Below, in pieces: positions 50,897 through 61,104 of a stretch of DNA of 64,000 nt. Location: positions 1-64,000 of the forward strand of contig MPMR01000009.1 of assembly GCA_002238605.1 (NCBI GenBank), written 5' to 3'. Source of the DNA: BD2-11 clade cluster bacterium bin43. GTDB lineage: Bacteria > Gemmatimonadota > Gemmatimonadetes > Longimicrobiales > Gaopeijiaceae. The stretch's first letter is position 1; the number at the start of each line of letters is the position of its first letter. The translations under genes were made by a program, and so were the position numbers. The notes beneath the pieces were generated by a model. It had not been told where the DNA came from and searched no databases. It saw only the letters and a program-made list of their open reading frames with translations.

Positions 50897-51579
50897 CAGA
50901 GCGCCGCCTTGTTGATGTCGGGAAGCGAGATGGTGCGGGAAAACATGCCCTCCAGCGTGCGGTCGTGGCTCACGAACACCAGCGTTGCGCCGGCTCGCTC
51001 GCACTCCTGGAAGAGCAGCTCCAGGAAGGCCTCGCGGCGGTCGAAGTCCAGGGAGGAGGTCGGTTCATCGGCGACGATGAGCTCCGGGGCCCCGATCAGC
51101 GCCCGGCAGGCGGCCACCCGCTGCTGCTGGCCCACCGAGAGTTCCGTCACCGGCTTCTTCAGCAGATCGCCGATGTGAAGATGATCCGCGAGCAGGGCGG
51201 CGGTCTCCTTCACGCCCGCGCCGTCCAGCCGGGCCCGCCGTCCTGCGTTCATGCGCGCCGGAAGCGCGATGTTGTCGAGAACCGACAGGTAGGGGATGAG
51301 GTTGAACATCTGGAAGACATAGCCGATGTGCTCCGCCCGGAAGGCGTCCCGCTGGGCGCCGGAGAGGGACGCGAGGTCCCTGCCCAGCACGTTCACGCTG
51401 CCCTCGTCTGCCTCGAGAACGCCCGCGAGCACGCCGAGCAGCGTGGTCTTGCCGCTCCCGCTCGGACCGAACAGAAACGCGCGTTCGCCGCGTTCGAGCG
51501 TCAGTTCAGGGATGTCCAGCACCCAGGGGCCGCCGCCGTAGCGGAAGCGCAGGTGCCGGACGTCGATTGCGAGGCTCAT
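50896..51579 (-). CDS. ABC transporter ATP-binding protein, LolD/MacB type
   Basis: A 227-residue ATPase. Walker A GPSGSGKTT (38-46), Q-loop YVFQMFNLIPYLSV, signature LSVGQQQRVAACRAL, Walker B LIVADEPTSSLD and the His of VSHDRTLE are all in place. It pairs with the FtsX-type permease whose start overlaps its stop. The start at 51579 (MSLAID) is chosen over one 33 bases upstream because it begins at the fold boundary; GGGAG is about 14 bases away. Confidence 0.94.
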   Translation of the reverse strand: MSLAIDVRHLRFRYGGGPWVLDIPELTLERGERAFLFGPSGSGKTTLLGVLAGVLEADEGSVNVLGRDLASLSGAQRDAFRAEHIGYVFQMFNLIPYLSVLDNIALPARMNAGRRARLDGAGVKETAALLADHLHIGDLLKKPVTELSVGQQQRVAACRALIGAPELIVADEPTSSLDFDRREAFLELLFQECERAGATLVFVSHDRTLEGMFSRTISLPDINKAAL

Positions 51580-51675
51580 CCAGTGGGGTCTCCCTGCCGA
51601 GCGCAGCTCCACGAAAAAGCGCGCCCTCGGCTCAGCGATGGCGCGCTCGATCCATGCAGATGGCTGCGTCGCGGA

Positions 51676-52179
51676 TCAGGAACCGTACGGATAGACCCGC
51701 TGGCCGGTGATGGTGAAGCCAACGGCGCCGTACACGCTCTCCGTCATCTCGATCTGGAGCACGCCCTCGACCCACACCGGGTTCCAGCCGTCCATCGCCG
51801 CCCGCTTGCCCTGGTCCATCTCGATGTAGACGAGCTGGTTGGGCGGGGGAGGCGGCGTGTGGATGCAGGCGCCGACATAGGGCACGAGGAGGAATTCCGT
51901 CGCCGAGGACGCCCAGTCCTCGAGCGGCACCGTGAACCCGGGGATCTTGACGAGTTTGCCGTCGAGAGCGGCCAGGTCCTCGCTCTTCTCGCCGGTGCGG
52001 TAGTTGAGGCTGGCCAGGAGCCGCCAGCCCACCTCGGTCGGATCGTCGGCCGATGCGACCGGCGGTGCGTCGACCGGCGGCTTCGTGACGGCCTCCGGGA
52101 GGCCGCCCGCGCCGGTGAGGCTCGCCACCAGCAGCATGGTGGCGGCGGCGGAAAGAAGTCTTCGGCTGGCTTCGATCAT
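51676..52179 (-). CDS. DUF3299 exported protein
   Basis: A 167-residue protein with a signal peptide (about 1-25) and the DUF3299 pattern: VGWRLLASLNY, KIPGFTVPLE, FLLVPYVGACIHTPPPPPNQLVYI and a C-terminal YGAVGFTITGQRV. The Cys-His pair with the Pro run is the family's centre. DUF3299 genes occur beside ABC transporters of this permease type, and such clusters have been linked to zinc in Vibrio, to my recollection; the link is inference here. CGGAG precedes ATG 52179. It is the first gene of a three-gene unit with the ATPase and permease. Confidence 0.85.
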   Translation of the reverse strand: MIEASRRLLSAAATMLLVASLTGAGGLPEAVTKPPVDAPPVASADDPTEVGWRLLASLNYRTGEKSEDLAALDGKLVKIPGFTVPLEDWASSATEFLLVPYVGACIHTPPPPPNQLVYIEMDQGKRAAMDGWNPVWVEGVLQIEMTESVYGAVGFTITGQRVYPYGS

Positions 52180-52204
52180 CGGAAAACTCCGGTTGTGATA
52201 GTCC

Positions 52205-53827
52205 TCAACGCGACCCCGGGCTGCCCTGCCGGTCATCTTCGGAAACCGGCCGCGAAAGCGTAGGATACATGATCCCAAGCTGTTCCAGATAGGTCTCGAA
52301 GCGGGTCTCATCATAGTAGTACTGCTCAAGGAGCGGACGATAGGTGTCCATGATCTCCTTGTTCAGATCGATGGGCGGCGGGTCGTCGGGGCCGAGGAAG
52401 GGGATGTACTCCACGGCCGCGGTCTGTTCGTCGCGGAAGTAGGTCCAGGCTTCCTCGACCAGTTCCGGCTGGGCGAAGAGCTGGAGCGCCGTGCGGGCCA
52501 TGACGCGCGCGCCGGCAACCGCGCCCTTGTGCGCGATGGGGGTGGCCATCGCCATGGCGCTCGACCAGTGGTGGCCGGGAAGCCCCGGCACGTTGGAAGG
52601 GAAGCGCAGGGTCACCGTGGGCACGTTCCACGAGATGTCGCCGATGTCGTCGGAGCCGCCGCTCCGGCGCGGCCCCGGCTCGCCGAGCTGCGACAGGGCA
52701 GTGGGCATCCCCGATGGAACGCTCCCCACCGATTCCTGCACCGCGCTCGCGAAGTCGTGGTCGTCGTCGGTCCACTCCGGCAGCCCGACGTCCTCGATAT
52801 GCTCGTACATGGTCTCGGCCACGACCCGGTTGAAGTGCCGCGGCCAGGCGGTTCCGATGATCCGGTACGACATCTCGGTGTCGGTCATCATGGCCGCGCC
52901 CTCGGCGATGCGGATGGCGGTGTCGAAGTTGCGCTTGATGTCCTCGTAGTCCATCTCGCGGATGAAATACCATACCGAAGCGCTCGGCGGCACGACGTTG
53001 GGCTGATCGCCGCCGTCGCTGATCACGTAGTGCGAGCGCTGGTCGGGCCGCAGATGCTCGCGCCGGAAGTTCCAGGCGACGTTCATCAGCTCGACCGCGT
53101 CCAGCGCGCTGCGGCCCCGCCAGGGAGCCCCGGCGCCATGCGCAGCCTCGCCCTCGAAGGTGAACTCGACGGAGACGAGTCCGGTCCCGCTGCCCTGGCC
53201 CCAGCTCACCGACAGGTTGCTGCTGACGTGTGTGAACAGCGTGACGTCGATGTCCTCCAGATAGCCGTCGCGCACGTACCAGGCCTTCGAGCCCAGCTGC
53301 TCCTCCGCGACCCCGGGCCAGAGCACGAGCGTGCCCGCGATGCCCTCGGCCTCCATGACCTCCTTGAGCGCGAGCGCCGCCACCACGTTCACGGCCTGTC
53401 CGGAGTTGTGCCCCTCGCCGTGGCCGGGGGCGCCCGGAATCAGTGGATCGTGATAGGCCACGCCGGGCTTCTGGTTGGCCTTGGGGATGCCGTCGATGTC
53501 CGACCCAAAGGAGATCACCGGCCTCCCGCTCCCCCAGCGTGCGAACCAGGCGGTCGGGATGCCGGCGGGTGCGTGCTCGATGGTGAAGCCGTTCTCCTCC
53601 AGGATCCCCGTGACGTATGCCGAGGTCTCGGTCTCCTGCTGCCCGAGTTCGGAGAACGAGAAGATCTTGTCGACCATGACCTGGGCCAGCTTCGCGCGCT
53701 CCAGTACGCCTTCTTCCACGCGCGCCGTGAGAGGCTCCAGTTCCTCGTCGGAAAGGCTCTGCGCGGCCGTGGTGGCGGGGGTGATGAGGAGGGCGACCAG
53801 CATCGCTCCGAGCATTCGTTTAACCAT
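52205..53827 (-). CDS. Exported M20-family peptidase/amidohydrolase (AbgB-like)
   Basis: A 540-residue exported metallohydrolase. The signal peptide ends near TTAAQ. The M20 fold shows SFGSDIDGIPKANQKPG, the metal loop GAPGHGEGHNSGQAVNVVAALAL, LWPGVAEEQLGSKAWYV with the catalytic Glu pair, and HGAGAPWRGRSALDAVELMN in the dimerisation domain. The closest known type is the aminobenzoyl-glutamate hydrolase subunit group. ATG 53827 gives the signal peptide a normal start; an in-frame ATG at 53881 is less likely. It is 98 bases downstream of the TonB receptor gene on the same strand. Confidence 0.9.
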   Translation of the reverse strand: MVKRMLGAMLVALLITPATTAAQSLSDEELEPLTARVEEGVLERAKLAQVMVDKIFSFSELGQQETETSAYVTGILEENGFTIEHAPAGIPTAWFARWGSGRPVISFGSDIDGIPKANQKPGVAYHDPLIPGAPGHGEGHNSGQAVNVVAALALKEVMEAEGIAGTLVLWPGVAEEQLGSKAWYVRDGYLEDIDVTLFTHVSSNLSVSWGQGSGTGLVSVEFTFEGEAAHGAGAPWRGRSALDAVELMNVAWNFRREHLRPDQRSHYVISDGGDQPNVVPPSASVWYFIREMDYEDIKRNFDTAIRIAEGAAMMTDTEMSYRIIGTAWPRHFNRVVAETMYEHIEDVGLPEWTDDDHDFASAVQESVGSVPSGMPTALSQLGEPGPRRSGGSDDIGDISWNVPTVTLRFPSNVPGLPGHHWSSAMAMATPIAHKGAVAGARVMARTALQLFAQPELVEEAWTYFRDEQTAAVEYIPFLGPDDPPPIDLNKEIMDTYRPLLEQYYYDETRFETYLEQLGIMYPTLSRPVSEDDRQGSPGSR

Positions 53828-53926
53828 TGGCGTACCGGGGGCTGGGAAACGGGTAGACGAAAGACGCCGCAACATAAGCACGGGCGGCCCGAGTCGGAAA
53901 GTGGCGTGACCTCCGCCGGACGAGGC

Positions 53927-56122
53927 CTATCCGGCGAACAGCTCCCGGAGACGGACGCTCATCCGGAACCGGCGTTCGATGAGGCCCTGCCATCCCTCGG
54001 GGCGGACGTCGAAGAGGTTGTCGACGCCGGCGAGCAGCTCGAGGTGGTCCGCGACGGGGAGGGACGCCTGCAGGTCCACGGCCGTGAAGCGGTCCTGGGT
54101 CCCGAGGGGAACCGTGGTTCCGTCGGGTTGAGTGAGGATGATAGGCGCGCTTCCGGTGAAGTGGGCGGTGGCGTCCAGGCGCAGCCCCGCCAGCTCCTCG
54201 ACGATCCAGGTGGCACGGGCCCGCCCGGAGTGCCTGGCGCGCCGGTCCAGCCGTCCTCCGGAGCCCGTGTGCGCGTCGAGGTGCGCGTAGCCGACGGAGA
54301 ACTCGCCGTCCCCCGCCAGTGCGTGCAGCGTGAGCTCGAAGCCCTGCGTGACGGCGTTCGACAGGTTGCGTGGCGAGTAGACGAGAAGGCCGCTGGCCGC
54401 GTTGCCGATGAACCCGAGTTCGACGAGGTTCTCGATGCGGTTGGAATAGGCTTCGACGTTGACGAGCAGCCGCTCGCGCGGGCGCCATTCGGCGCCGGCC
54501 GACACGCTCCAGGAGCGCTCGGGCCGCAGGTCGGGATGGCCTTGGACGGTGACCCCCGCCGCCAGGTTGACGTACCTCCAGCCGAGCTCCTTGAATGACG
54601 GCGCGCGGAAGCCCTGGGCGACGGCGGCGCGCAGGCGCAGGTTCCGGCGGAGGGCGTGGGTCAGCCCGAGCGAGGGCGCCAGGTTCGATCCCCAGCGGCT
54701 GTTGCGGGTGAGGCGCGCGCCGGCGCTCGCGACCGTGGCGCCCAGCCGCCACGCGTCCTGCGCGAAGAGGGCGATCTGGTCGTCCGACGCCCGTTCCTCG
54801 ACCAACTTGTCGGGCGACTCGATAAAGCGCGCCGCGCCCTCGACGCCGATGTCGAAGTCGTGGTCGCCCCGGGTGCCGGAGTAACCCGCGGTGGCCTTGG
54901 CCAGCCGCTCCCGCTGGGCGTTGGAGCGATCGCCGGCGATCGGCGCCGCGCCGCGGGCGCTCCGGTAGAGATGCTCGTAGTCCTGCGCGAAGACGGTCGC
55001 GCTCCACTCCCCGGGGCCGGCGCGGCGGCGGGTCTCGAGCCAGCCTGACAAGCCGCGGTTGTCGTTGAAGCCCGAGAATCCACCCCCGACCGGCCATCGC
55101 TGGCGCTCGCGCAGCAGGGTGAGGCCGGCGCGCAGCTCCCAGTCGTCGGTCACGGCGAAGCGCAGGCGGGAGCGCCCGTCCCAGACGCGCGCGAAGGCTT
55201 CCTGGCCGCCGCTGACCAGTCCCGGCACCTGGTTCTCCTGGCGCCATCCCCCGGTGACTCCGTACTGAACGCGGCCCCCTCCGCTTGCGGTCACCTCCGC
55301 CTCCTGCCGCCCCGCCCCGCCCGAAAGCGCGCGCGCGTCCAGGCGGAAGCCGGAGGCGGGCAGCCGGGTGATGACGTTGACCACGCCGCCGAGGGCGTCG
55401 GATCCGTACAGGGACGACATCGGGCCCTTCACGATCTCGACCCGGTCGGTTCCGGCGAGCGACATGCGGCTCAGGTCGCGATTCTCGATGAGGGTTCCGG
55501 TGACCGGCTGCCCGTCGAGAAGCACGAGCACGCGCGCGCCGCCGATGCCCCGGATGAGGAGGCTCGAACCGGTCGGCGCGCTTCCGGTCACCTGCACGCC
55601 GGGCAGTTCCTCGAGCAGGCGGTCGGCGGAGGCGGCCCCCGCGGCGGCGATCTCCGCCGCCTCGATGGTCTCCACCGGCAGGGCGATCTCCGACCGGCGC
55701 CGCGCGCGCGCGCTGGCCGTCACCACGAGCTCGTCCAACGCGAGCGGGTCGCGGGCGAGGTCCAGGCGCCATTCCGCCGCCTCCGCCTCTTCCCAGGTCA
55801 GGGTGCGGGCAACGTATCCGAGCGCCGCCACCTCGATCGTTCCCCCCGGCCCCCAGGATTCGGGCCTCGCGAAGGCCCCGAGCGAGTTGCTGAACACCGG
55901 CTCCGGGCCCTCGCCCGCATCCGCGGCGGCGCGCCCCGGGCCGGGCGGGGTCCACAGCACGCTCGCCTCGGCAATGGCCGCGCCCGACGCCCGGTCGACC
56001 ACCCGCCCCGGGCACGCCTCCGCCCGCGACGGCTGAGGCGGCGCGCTCAGCGCGCGCGCGGGCGAAGCGCCGGCGATGCCCAGGACCCCCGCCACCAGCG
56101 CCGCCCGGGCGGCGACGTTCAT
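53927..56122 (-). CDS. TonB-dependent outer-membrane receptor, probable haem receptor
   Basis: A 731-residue receptor. Signal peptide (about 1-25), a short carboxypeptidase-like domain (GRVVDRASGAAIAEA to about 120), a TonB-box/plug region (ALDELVVTASARARRRSEIALPVE, then RLLEELPGVQVTG, SSLLIRGIGGARVLVLLDG, DRVEIVKGPMSSLYGSDALGGVVNVIT) and a 22-strand-type barrel ending in FRMSVRLRELFAG. Its start overlaps the stop of the HmuY-like gene (ATGA), so both are cotranslated. The partner suggests haem or another porphyrin as ligand. No FecR or sigma factor is near. Confidence 0.94.
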   Translation of the reverse strand: MNVAARAALVAGVLGIAGASPARALSAPPQPSRAEACPGRVVDRASGAAIAEASVLWTPPGPGRAAADAGEGPEPVFSNSLGAFARPESWGPGGTIEVAALGYVARTLTWEEAEAAEWRLDLARDPLALDELVVTASARARRRSEIALPVETIEAAEIAAAGAASADRLLEELPGVQVTGSAPTGSSLLIRGIGGARVLVLLDGQPVTGTLIENRDLSRMSLAGTDRVEIVKGPMSSLYGSDALGGVVNVITRLPASGFRLDARALSGGAGRQEAEVTASGGGRVQYGVTGGWRQENQVPGLVSGGQEAFARVWDGRSRLRFAVTDDWELRAGLTLLRERQRWPVGGGFSGFNDNRGLSGWLETRRRAGPGEWSATVFAQDYEHLYRSARGAAPIAGDRSNAQRERLAKATAGYSGTRGDHDFDIGVEGAARFIESPDKLVEERASDDQIALFAQDAWRLGATVASAGARLTRNSRWGSNLAPSLGLTHALRRNLRLRAAVAQGFRAPSFKELGWRYVNLAAGVTVQGHPDLRPERSWSVSAGAEWRPRERLLVNVEAYSNRIENLVELGFIGNAASGLLVYSPRNLSNAVTQGFELTLHALAGDGEFSVGYAHLDAHTGSGGRLDRRARHSGRARATWIVEELAGLRLDATAHFTGSAPIILTQPDGTTVPLGTQDRFTAVDLQASLPVADHLELLAGVDNLFDVRPEGWQGLIERRFRMSVRLRELFAG

Positions 56123-57213
56123 CGGAGGCGCTGGAACCTCACGGACGGGAAGCCCGACGCTCCGTTGGCGCTGTAGTAGTCGTGGACCTGCACCTTGTGA
56201 ATTTCCTGGTCCACCTTCACCAGGAAGACGTTGTAGGTCGGCCACAGGCGGTTGTTGTTCTGGATGCCGTACCAGAAGATCCCGCCGCCGTCGGTGACGC
56301 TGGCCGGAAAGGCGCCCGCGATCACGGCCAGGAAGTCGGCGTATTCGGGGGCGTCGTCGGCGCGCGTCTCCGTGGTGAAGTCTCGTGCCGCGTCGAGCGG
56401 GAAGGTGCCGGCGCCGCAGTCCGCGTTCACGAGCACGCCGAATTCGGGCGACACCCCGATGTCCCAGTCGCAGCTGCCCGCCCGCGGCCCCTCGGCTCCC
56501 GCGAAGCCGACGTACGCCGGACCGCGCGTGAGATCGGCGGCGGCGATGCGCGCCTCACCCAGGGCGCCGTCCGCATCCTGGCGCCGGTGTTCGATGTTCA
56601 GGCCCAGCGGCCGCTGTCCCTCCATCCGCAGCTCCACGACGCGAAAGAGGGCGTGACCCCGTCCCGAACTCTCCCGCACCTTCCACGCCACCCGCGGATC
56701 CGCCACCAGCGTCCCCGCCTGCGGATCGAAGCGGAACCAGGTGGAGCCGGGATCCGGCGCCAAGCCATCCTCGACGAAGGCCGAGGACGCCGGGATGTCG
56801 GCTTCGGTCACGGTTTGGAACGCGGCCTCTCCGTCCTCAGGCGCCAAAGCGGCGATTTGGTCCGCGGACGCACTGGCGTTGGTGCCGAGATTGAATCCCG
56901 ACACGGATCCCGGACCCGAAACACCGCTGTTCAGACGCACCGCGAAGCGCCGGAACGCCATGTGCCATTCGGTTGAGGTGGCGGGATCGGCGGGGGTCAC
57001 CCTCGTCCCGTTCGCGATGTTCAGATAGACGAAGTCCGTGGGGGACGAGGCGTCGAAGGAGATCTCGCCCTCCTCGAAGCTTTCCTCCCCGGGCGCCGCG
57101 ACCTCGGATTCGCACGCGGCCAGGCAGACGGCCAGCAAAGTGAGGAGGGGGACGGCATGTTTGCGAGGCGGGCCATGGCGCCGCGCCGCAACTTGATGGT
57201 GTCTGTTCGGCAT
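56119..57213 (-). CDS. HmuY-family haem-binding lipoprotein
   Basis: A 364-residue exported lipoprotein (LLAVCLAAC, Cys34). HmuY proteins are surface haem carriers that pass haem to a TonB receptor. Seen: a beta-rich fold with DASSPTDFVYLNIANGTRV, TEWHMAFRRFAVRLNSGVSG, GIFWYGIQNNNRLWPTYNVFLVK and the C-terminal VHDYYSANGASGFPSVRFQRL, which is the family's ending. It carries an internal segment (about 110-260) longer than in Porphyromonas HmuY. It is translated just before the TonB receptor, with overlapping ends. No Fur-type box was convincingly seen upstream; a TATATT hexamer at 57243-57248 may be the -10. Confidence 0.85.
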   Translation of the reverse strand: MPNRHHQVAARRHGPPRKHAVPLLTLLAVCLAACESEVAAPGEESFEEGEISFDASSPTDFVYLNIANGTRVTPADPATSTEWHMAFRRFAVRLNSGVSGPGSVSGFNLGTNASASADQIAALAPEDGEAAFQTVTEADIPASSAFVEDGLAPDPGSTWFRFDPQAGTLVADPRVAWKVRESSGRGHALFRVVELRMEGQRPLGLNIEHRRQDADGALGEARIAAADLTRGPAYVGFAGAEGPRAGSCDWDIGVSPEFGVLVNADCGAGTFPLDAARDFTTETRADDAPEYADFLAVIAGAFPASVTDGGGIFWYGIQNNNRLWPTYNVFLVKVDQEIHKVQVHDYYSANGASGFPSVRFQRLR

Positions 57214-57283
57214 GTGCCTGCCTGGGGTGGGGATCGAGGAACAATATACGACCCGCGCCATCGATCCTGAAGCAGAGTTTGAA

Positions 57284-58300
57284 TCAGTCCGCGGCGGGCT
57301 CGCGACGCTCGAAGGAGGCGTCGAATGCGGCGCCCGAGGGCGGGAAATCCAGGGAACGGACAAAGGCGCAGGCTTCCGCCGCGCCGTGTTCGCGGTCCAT
57401 GTCCATGTCTTCCCATTCGATGGAGAGCGGTCCGTCGTAGCCGGCGCGCGCGAGGGCGCGCACGATGTCCTCGAAGGGCACCCTTCCGCGTCCGGGGGAG
57501 CGGAAATCCCAGGACCGGTCCCGGTGTCCGAAGGGCAGGTGCCCGCCGAAGACTCCGGAGGGCATCGGACGATCCGACCACCACACGTCCTTCATGTGGA
57601 CGTGGTAGATGCGGTCGGAGAAGCGGTGGATGAACTCCACCACGTCGATGCCCTGGTAGGCGAGGTGGCTGGGGTCGTAGTTGAAGCCGAAGGCCTGACG
57701 ATGGCCGATGGCTTCCAGTGTCCGCTCGGCGGTCGCGATGTCGAAGGCGATCTCGGAGGGATGCACCTCGAGGGCGAAACGGACTCCGGCCTCGTCGAAG
57801 GCGTCGAGGATGGGGTGCCATCGCGCCGCGAAGTCGGCGAAGCCGGCGTCGATGGCGGCTTCGCCCACGGGCGGAAACGGATACAGCAGGTGCCAGATGG
57901 CGCTGCCGGTGAAGCCGTTGACGACCTCGACGCCCAGGGCGGCGGCGGCGCGCGCGGTGGCCTTCATTTCCTCGGCGGCGCGGGCGCGGACGCCTTCCGG
58001 GTCGCCGTCCCCCCACACGTGGGGCGGAAGGATCGCCCGGTGGCGCTCGTCGATCGGGTCGCACACCGCCTGACCGACCAGGTGGTTGCTGATGGCCCAC
58101 ACACCGAGGCCCTGGGCGTCCAGCAGCTCACGGCGGGCGGCGCGGTAGCCGGGGTCGCCGGCGGCGCGCAACACGTCGAAGTGGTCGCCCCAGCAGGCGA
58201 GCTCGAGGCCGTCGTAGCCCCAGGCGCTCGCCTTGGCGGCCAGCTCGGCCAGCGGCATGTCGGCCCACTGGCCGGTGAAGAGAGTGACGGGGCGGGTCAT
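57284..58300 (-). CDS. Sugar phosphate isomerase/epimerase family TIM-barrel protein
   Basis: A 338-residue xylose-isomerase-like barrel. Seen: [31 protein letters not shown] at strand 1, the metal-ligand strands [37 protein letters not shown] and [12 protein letters not shown]. These carry the Glu, Asp/His, His and Glu ligands of the metal centre. In operons with GMC and Gfo/Idh/MocA oxidoreductases these proteins act on keto-sugars or inositols. The ATG at 58300 follows GGGGAG and starts seven bases after the decarboxylase stop. Confidence 0.9.
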   Translation of the reverse strand: MTRPVTLFTGQWADMPLAELAAKASAWGYDGLELACWGDHFDVLRAAGDPGYRAARRELLDAQGLGVWAISNHLVGQAVCDPIDERHRAILPPHVWGDGDPEGVRARAAEEMKATARAAAALGVEVVNGFTGSAIWHLLYPFPPVGEAAIDAGFADFAARWHPILDAFDEAGVRFALEVHPSEIAFDIATAERTLEAIGHRQAFGFNYDPSHLAYQGIDVVEFIHRFSDRIYHVHMKDVWWSDRPMPSGVFGGHLPFGHRDRSWDFRSPGRGRVPFEDIVRALARAGYDGPLSIEWEDMDMDREHGAAEACAFVRSLDFPPSGAAFDASFERREPAAD

Positions 58301-58307
58301 GCGCGGG

Positions 58308-59786
58308 TCACTCCCCTCGCAAAGCCTGGTCCAGGGCCTCCGTCCCGAACCGTTCAATGGCTTCGAGCGTCTCCCGCACGTCATCCCAGGTGGTGGTGTG
58401 GTTGACGATGCACATCCTGAGCGAAAACGTGCCCTTGAGGTTCGTGGAGGATATGAAGGCCCGGTCGTCCCAGAAGAGGCGGGCGAGCACCTCTCGATTG
58501 ATCCCGTCCACGGATGGCTCGTCAACGCCTGCGTCCCGGGCGTTCACCCGGAAGCACACGATGCCCAGCGAAGCCGGGGTGAGGATCTCGAGAAGCGGAC
58601 TCTCGCGGATGTACCGCTCGGCCCTGCCGGCCAGCGCCATTCCCAGTGACACGGCGCGCCGGAACGCGGACAGGCCGTAGGTCTGGACCGAAAACCAGAT
58701 CTTCAAGGCCCGAAACGACCGGCTGTGTTGCAGTCCGCGGTCCGCGAAGTTGGGATGGTTTGCGCCCCAGACCGTGTCCTGCAGCATGTCGTGGGGCACC
58801 GCGAAGGCGTCCTCGAGCGTAGCCGCGTCCTTTACCAGGAGGCACCCCGCCTCGTAGGGCTGGAAGAGCCACTTGTGGGCGTCGAGGCCAATCGAGTCGG
58901 CGTGCTCGACTCCCTGCAACAGACTCCTGCCCTTCTCGGTCAGGACCGCAAAGCCCCCGTAGGCGGCGTCAACGTGGAGCCAGATGTCTTCGTCTTCACA
59001 GTAGTCGGCCATCTCTTCCAGCGAATCGATTGCGCCCGTGCTGCCGGCGCCGGCGTTGGCGCAAACGGCGACGGGACTCAGCCCCGCCTCGCGGTCGTCG
59101 GCCACTGCGCGCGCCAGCTCTGCGAGATCCAGCCGGAAATGCCCATCGCTTGCCACTCGGCGGACATGTTCCGGCCGGACTCCGATGATCCTCGCTGCCC
59201 GAACCTGTGCGCTGTGGCTCTGGTCGCTCATGTACACGGTGGCCCGCTCGGGGTGGCCCGCTCGCTCCCGGGCCGCGACGAACGCGTCGACGGCGGCTGC
59301 CGAGCCTCCGCTGGTCAGGAGCCCGCCGGCGGTCCGCGGGTACCCCACCCAGCGGCGGATCCAGTCGATGACCACCAGCTCGAGCTGGCTCGGGCCGCTC
59401 GCGACCAACCAGGTGATCGTGTTCGCGTTGTACCCGGCGGCAAGGAAATCGGCGACCACGCCCGCCCAGGTGGAGGCCGATGGCACGAACCCGAAGCACC
59501 GGGGATGATCCAGGCGCAGCGTATAGGGCAGGATGGACCCGGCTACCGCGTCGAGTACTTCCCGGGCGGGGCGGCCGTGCTCGGGCGGGTCCCGCATCAA
59601 CTCCTTCTCGAGTCCCTGTTTGAACTCACCGTCCCAGGCTTCCTGGGAGGGCAGATTCTGGATGCGCTCCACAAGAAGCTCTGCCGCCCGGTTTGCCAGC
59701 TCGAGCATCTCGGCCGGCTCCATCTGCAGGTCGGCGCACGCCTCGACCGGCATCGGGGTCCGCGGATCGGAGTCGCTGGAGGTCAC
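58308..59786 (-). CDS. PLP-dependent group II amino-acid decarboxylase
   Basis: A 492-residue fold-type I enzyme of the aromatic-L-amino-acid/glutamate decarboxylase group. Seen: [41 protein letters not shown], the Asp of [14 protein letters not shown] and the Schiff-base Lys305 in [15 protein letters not shown]. The C-terminal part ([22 protein letters not shown]) is typical of the DOPA/tryptophan decarboxylase branch. Start taken at GTG 59786, which has AGGAG at about 12 bases; an ATG at 59753 has no site. It sits inside a unit of sugar-oxidation genes, where an amine-forming enzyme is unexpected. Confidence 0.9.
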   Translation of the reverse strand: MTSSDSDPRTPMPVEACADLQMEPAEMLELANRAAELLVERIQNLPSQEAWDGEFKQGLEKELMRDPPEHGRPAREVLDAVAGSILPYTLRLDHPRCFGFVPSASTWAGVVADFLAAGYNANTITWLVASGPSQLELVVIDWIRRWVGYPRTAGGLLTSGGSAAAVDAFVAARERAGHPERATVYMSDQSHSAQVRAARIIGVRPEHVRRVASDGHFRLDLAELARAVADDREAGLSPVAVCANAGAGSTGAIDSLEEMADYCEDEDIWLHVDAAYGGFAVLTEKGRSLLQGVEHADSIGLDAHKWLFQPYEAGCLLVKDAATLEDAFAVPHDMLQDTVWGANHPNFADRGLQHSRSFRALKIWFSVQTYGLSAFRRAVSLGMALAGRAERYIRESPLLEILTPASLGIVCFRVNARDAGVDEPSVDGINREVLARLFWDDRAFISSTNLKGTFSLRMCIVNHTTTWDDVRETLEAIERFGTEALDQALRGE

Positions 59787-59832
59787 GATATGGGAAGACT
59801 CCTGCCCTCGGTCGATTCTCGAATGAACGGCA

Positions 59833-61038
59833 TCATTGCGAGCCGTAGCTGATCGCGATCCAGGATCCGGCCCGGTCGCTGCGGATTGCGCCGTCGATGA
59901 AATGGATGCCGCGGGCGCCGTCCTGAACCGTGGGGAAGTCGGGCGCCGGAGCTTCCTCGCCGCCGTCCGGCGGGCCGCTCGGCGGGCGAGCATCACCACT
60001 CTGCGCGCACGCACTAAAGTCACCCGTCCGCACTGCGCGCGCCACTTCCCGGTAGAGGTTCGCAAACGCCTCCACAAAGCCTTCCGGATGGCCGCCGGGG
60101 AGACGGGTGGCGGCGGTTGCCGACGCCGAGCGGGCGCCGGCGCCGCGGTACACCAACTCTTCGGACCCGTCGGGGCGCAGCAGGCGCAGGCGGTTGGGTT
60201 CCTCCTGGTACCAGTCGAGCCCGCCCCCGCTGCCGTAGACGCGCAGGCGCAGGTGGTTGCGCTCGCCCGTGGCGATCTGGGAGGCCATCAGCACGCCCCG
60301 CACCCCTCCGTCGAGCTCGAGCAGCACCACCGCGTCGTCGTGGGCGGCACGGCCCGCCACCACGGTGCCCAGGTCGGCGAACAGGCGCTGCACCTCCAGG
60401 CCGGTGACGTATCGGAGCAGATGGTGCGCATGGGAGCCGATGTCGCCCAGCACCGCGGACGGCCCTCCGCGCGCGGGATCCGCTCTCCACTCCGCCTGCT
60501 TGTGCCCCTCCGCCTCGAGCAGCTCCGCCAGCCATCCCTGCGAATACTCGACCACGACCTTGCGCACCTGGCCGATGGCGCCGTCACGCACCCGTGCGCG
60601 CGCTTCCCTGACCATAGGGTAGCCGGAGTAGTTGTAGGTCACCGCGAAGACCAGGCCGGCCGACGCCGCCAGGCGGCACAGATCGTCGGCTTCCTCCACC
60701 GTCACCGCCAGCGGCTTGTCGCAGATGACGTGTATTCCCCGTTCCAGGAAGGCCCGTGCGACCGGGTGGTGCAGGTGGTTCGGGGTAACGATCACCACCG
60801 CGTGGATGCGCTCATCGTCCGGCAGGGCCGCCTCGCCTCGCGCCATCTCCCGCCACGATCCGTATGCGCGATCCGCCGCCAGGCCCAGCCGGGCCCCGGT
60901 TCGTCGCGCCATCTCCGCGTCCGCCGAAAACGCGCCCGCGCACAGTCGCCAGTCGCCGTCGAGGGCGGCCGCCCTGCGGTGAACCGGACCGATGAAGGCG
61001 CCCGGCCCGCCGCCCACCATGCCGTAGCGGAGGGTCAC
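59833..61038 (-). CDS. Gfo/Idh/MocA-family oxidoreductase
   Basis: A 401-residue NAD(P)-dependent dehydrogenase. Rossmann start MTLRYGMVGGGPGAFIGPVHRRA; VVIVTPNHLHHPVARAFLERG; the conserved CDKPLAVTVEEA with the catalytic Lys; and DIGSHAHHLLRYVTG for the active-site Asp/His. It probably reduces or oxidises a sugar, inositol or their keto-forms. Starts at GTG 61038 after GGAAGAAGG. It has a low-complexity Pro/Gly stretch near residues 345-368 that is unusual for the family. Confidence 0.92.
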   Translation of the reverse strand: MTLRYGMVGGGPGAFIGPVHRRAAALDGDWRLCAGAFSADAEMARRTGARLGLAADRAYGSWREMARGEAALPDDERIHAVVIVTPNHLHHPVARAFLERGIHVICDKPLAVTVEEADDLCRLAASAGLVFAVTYNYSGYPMVREARARVRDGAIGQVRKVVVEYSQGWLAELLEAEGHKQAEWRADPARGGPSAVLGDIGSHAHHLLRYVTGLEVQRLFADLGTVVAGRAAHDDAVVLLELDGGVRGVLMASQIATGERNHLRLRVYGSGGGLDWYQEEPNRLRLLRPDGSEELVYRGAGARSASATAATRLPGGHPEGFVEAFANLYREVARAVRTGDFSACAQSGDARPPSGPPDGGEEAPAPDFPTVQDGARGIHFIDGAIRSDRAGSWIAISYGSQ

Positions 61039-61104
61039 GGCTGCCTTCTTCCGGGGGACCGGTTCCGGTTGGGAAGGCTCACGTTGCGGACGTGCACCGC
61101 GCGC

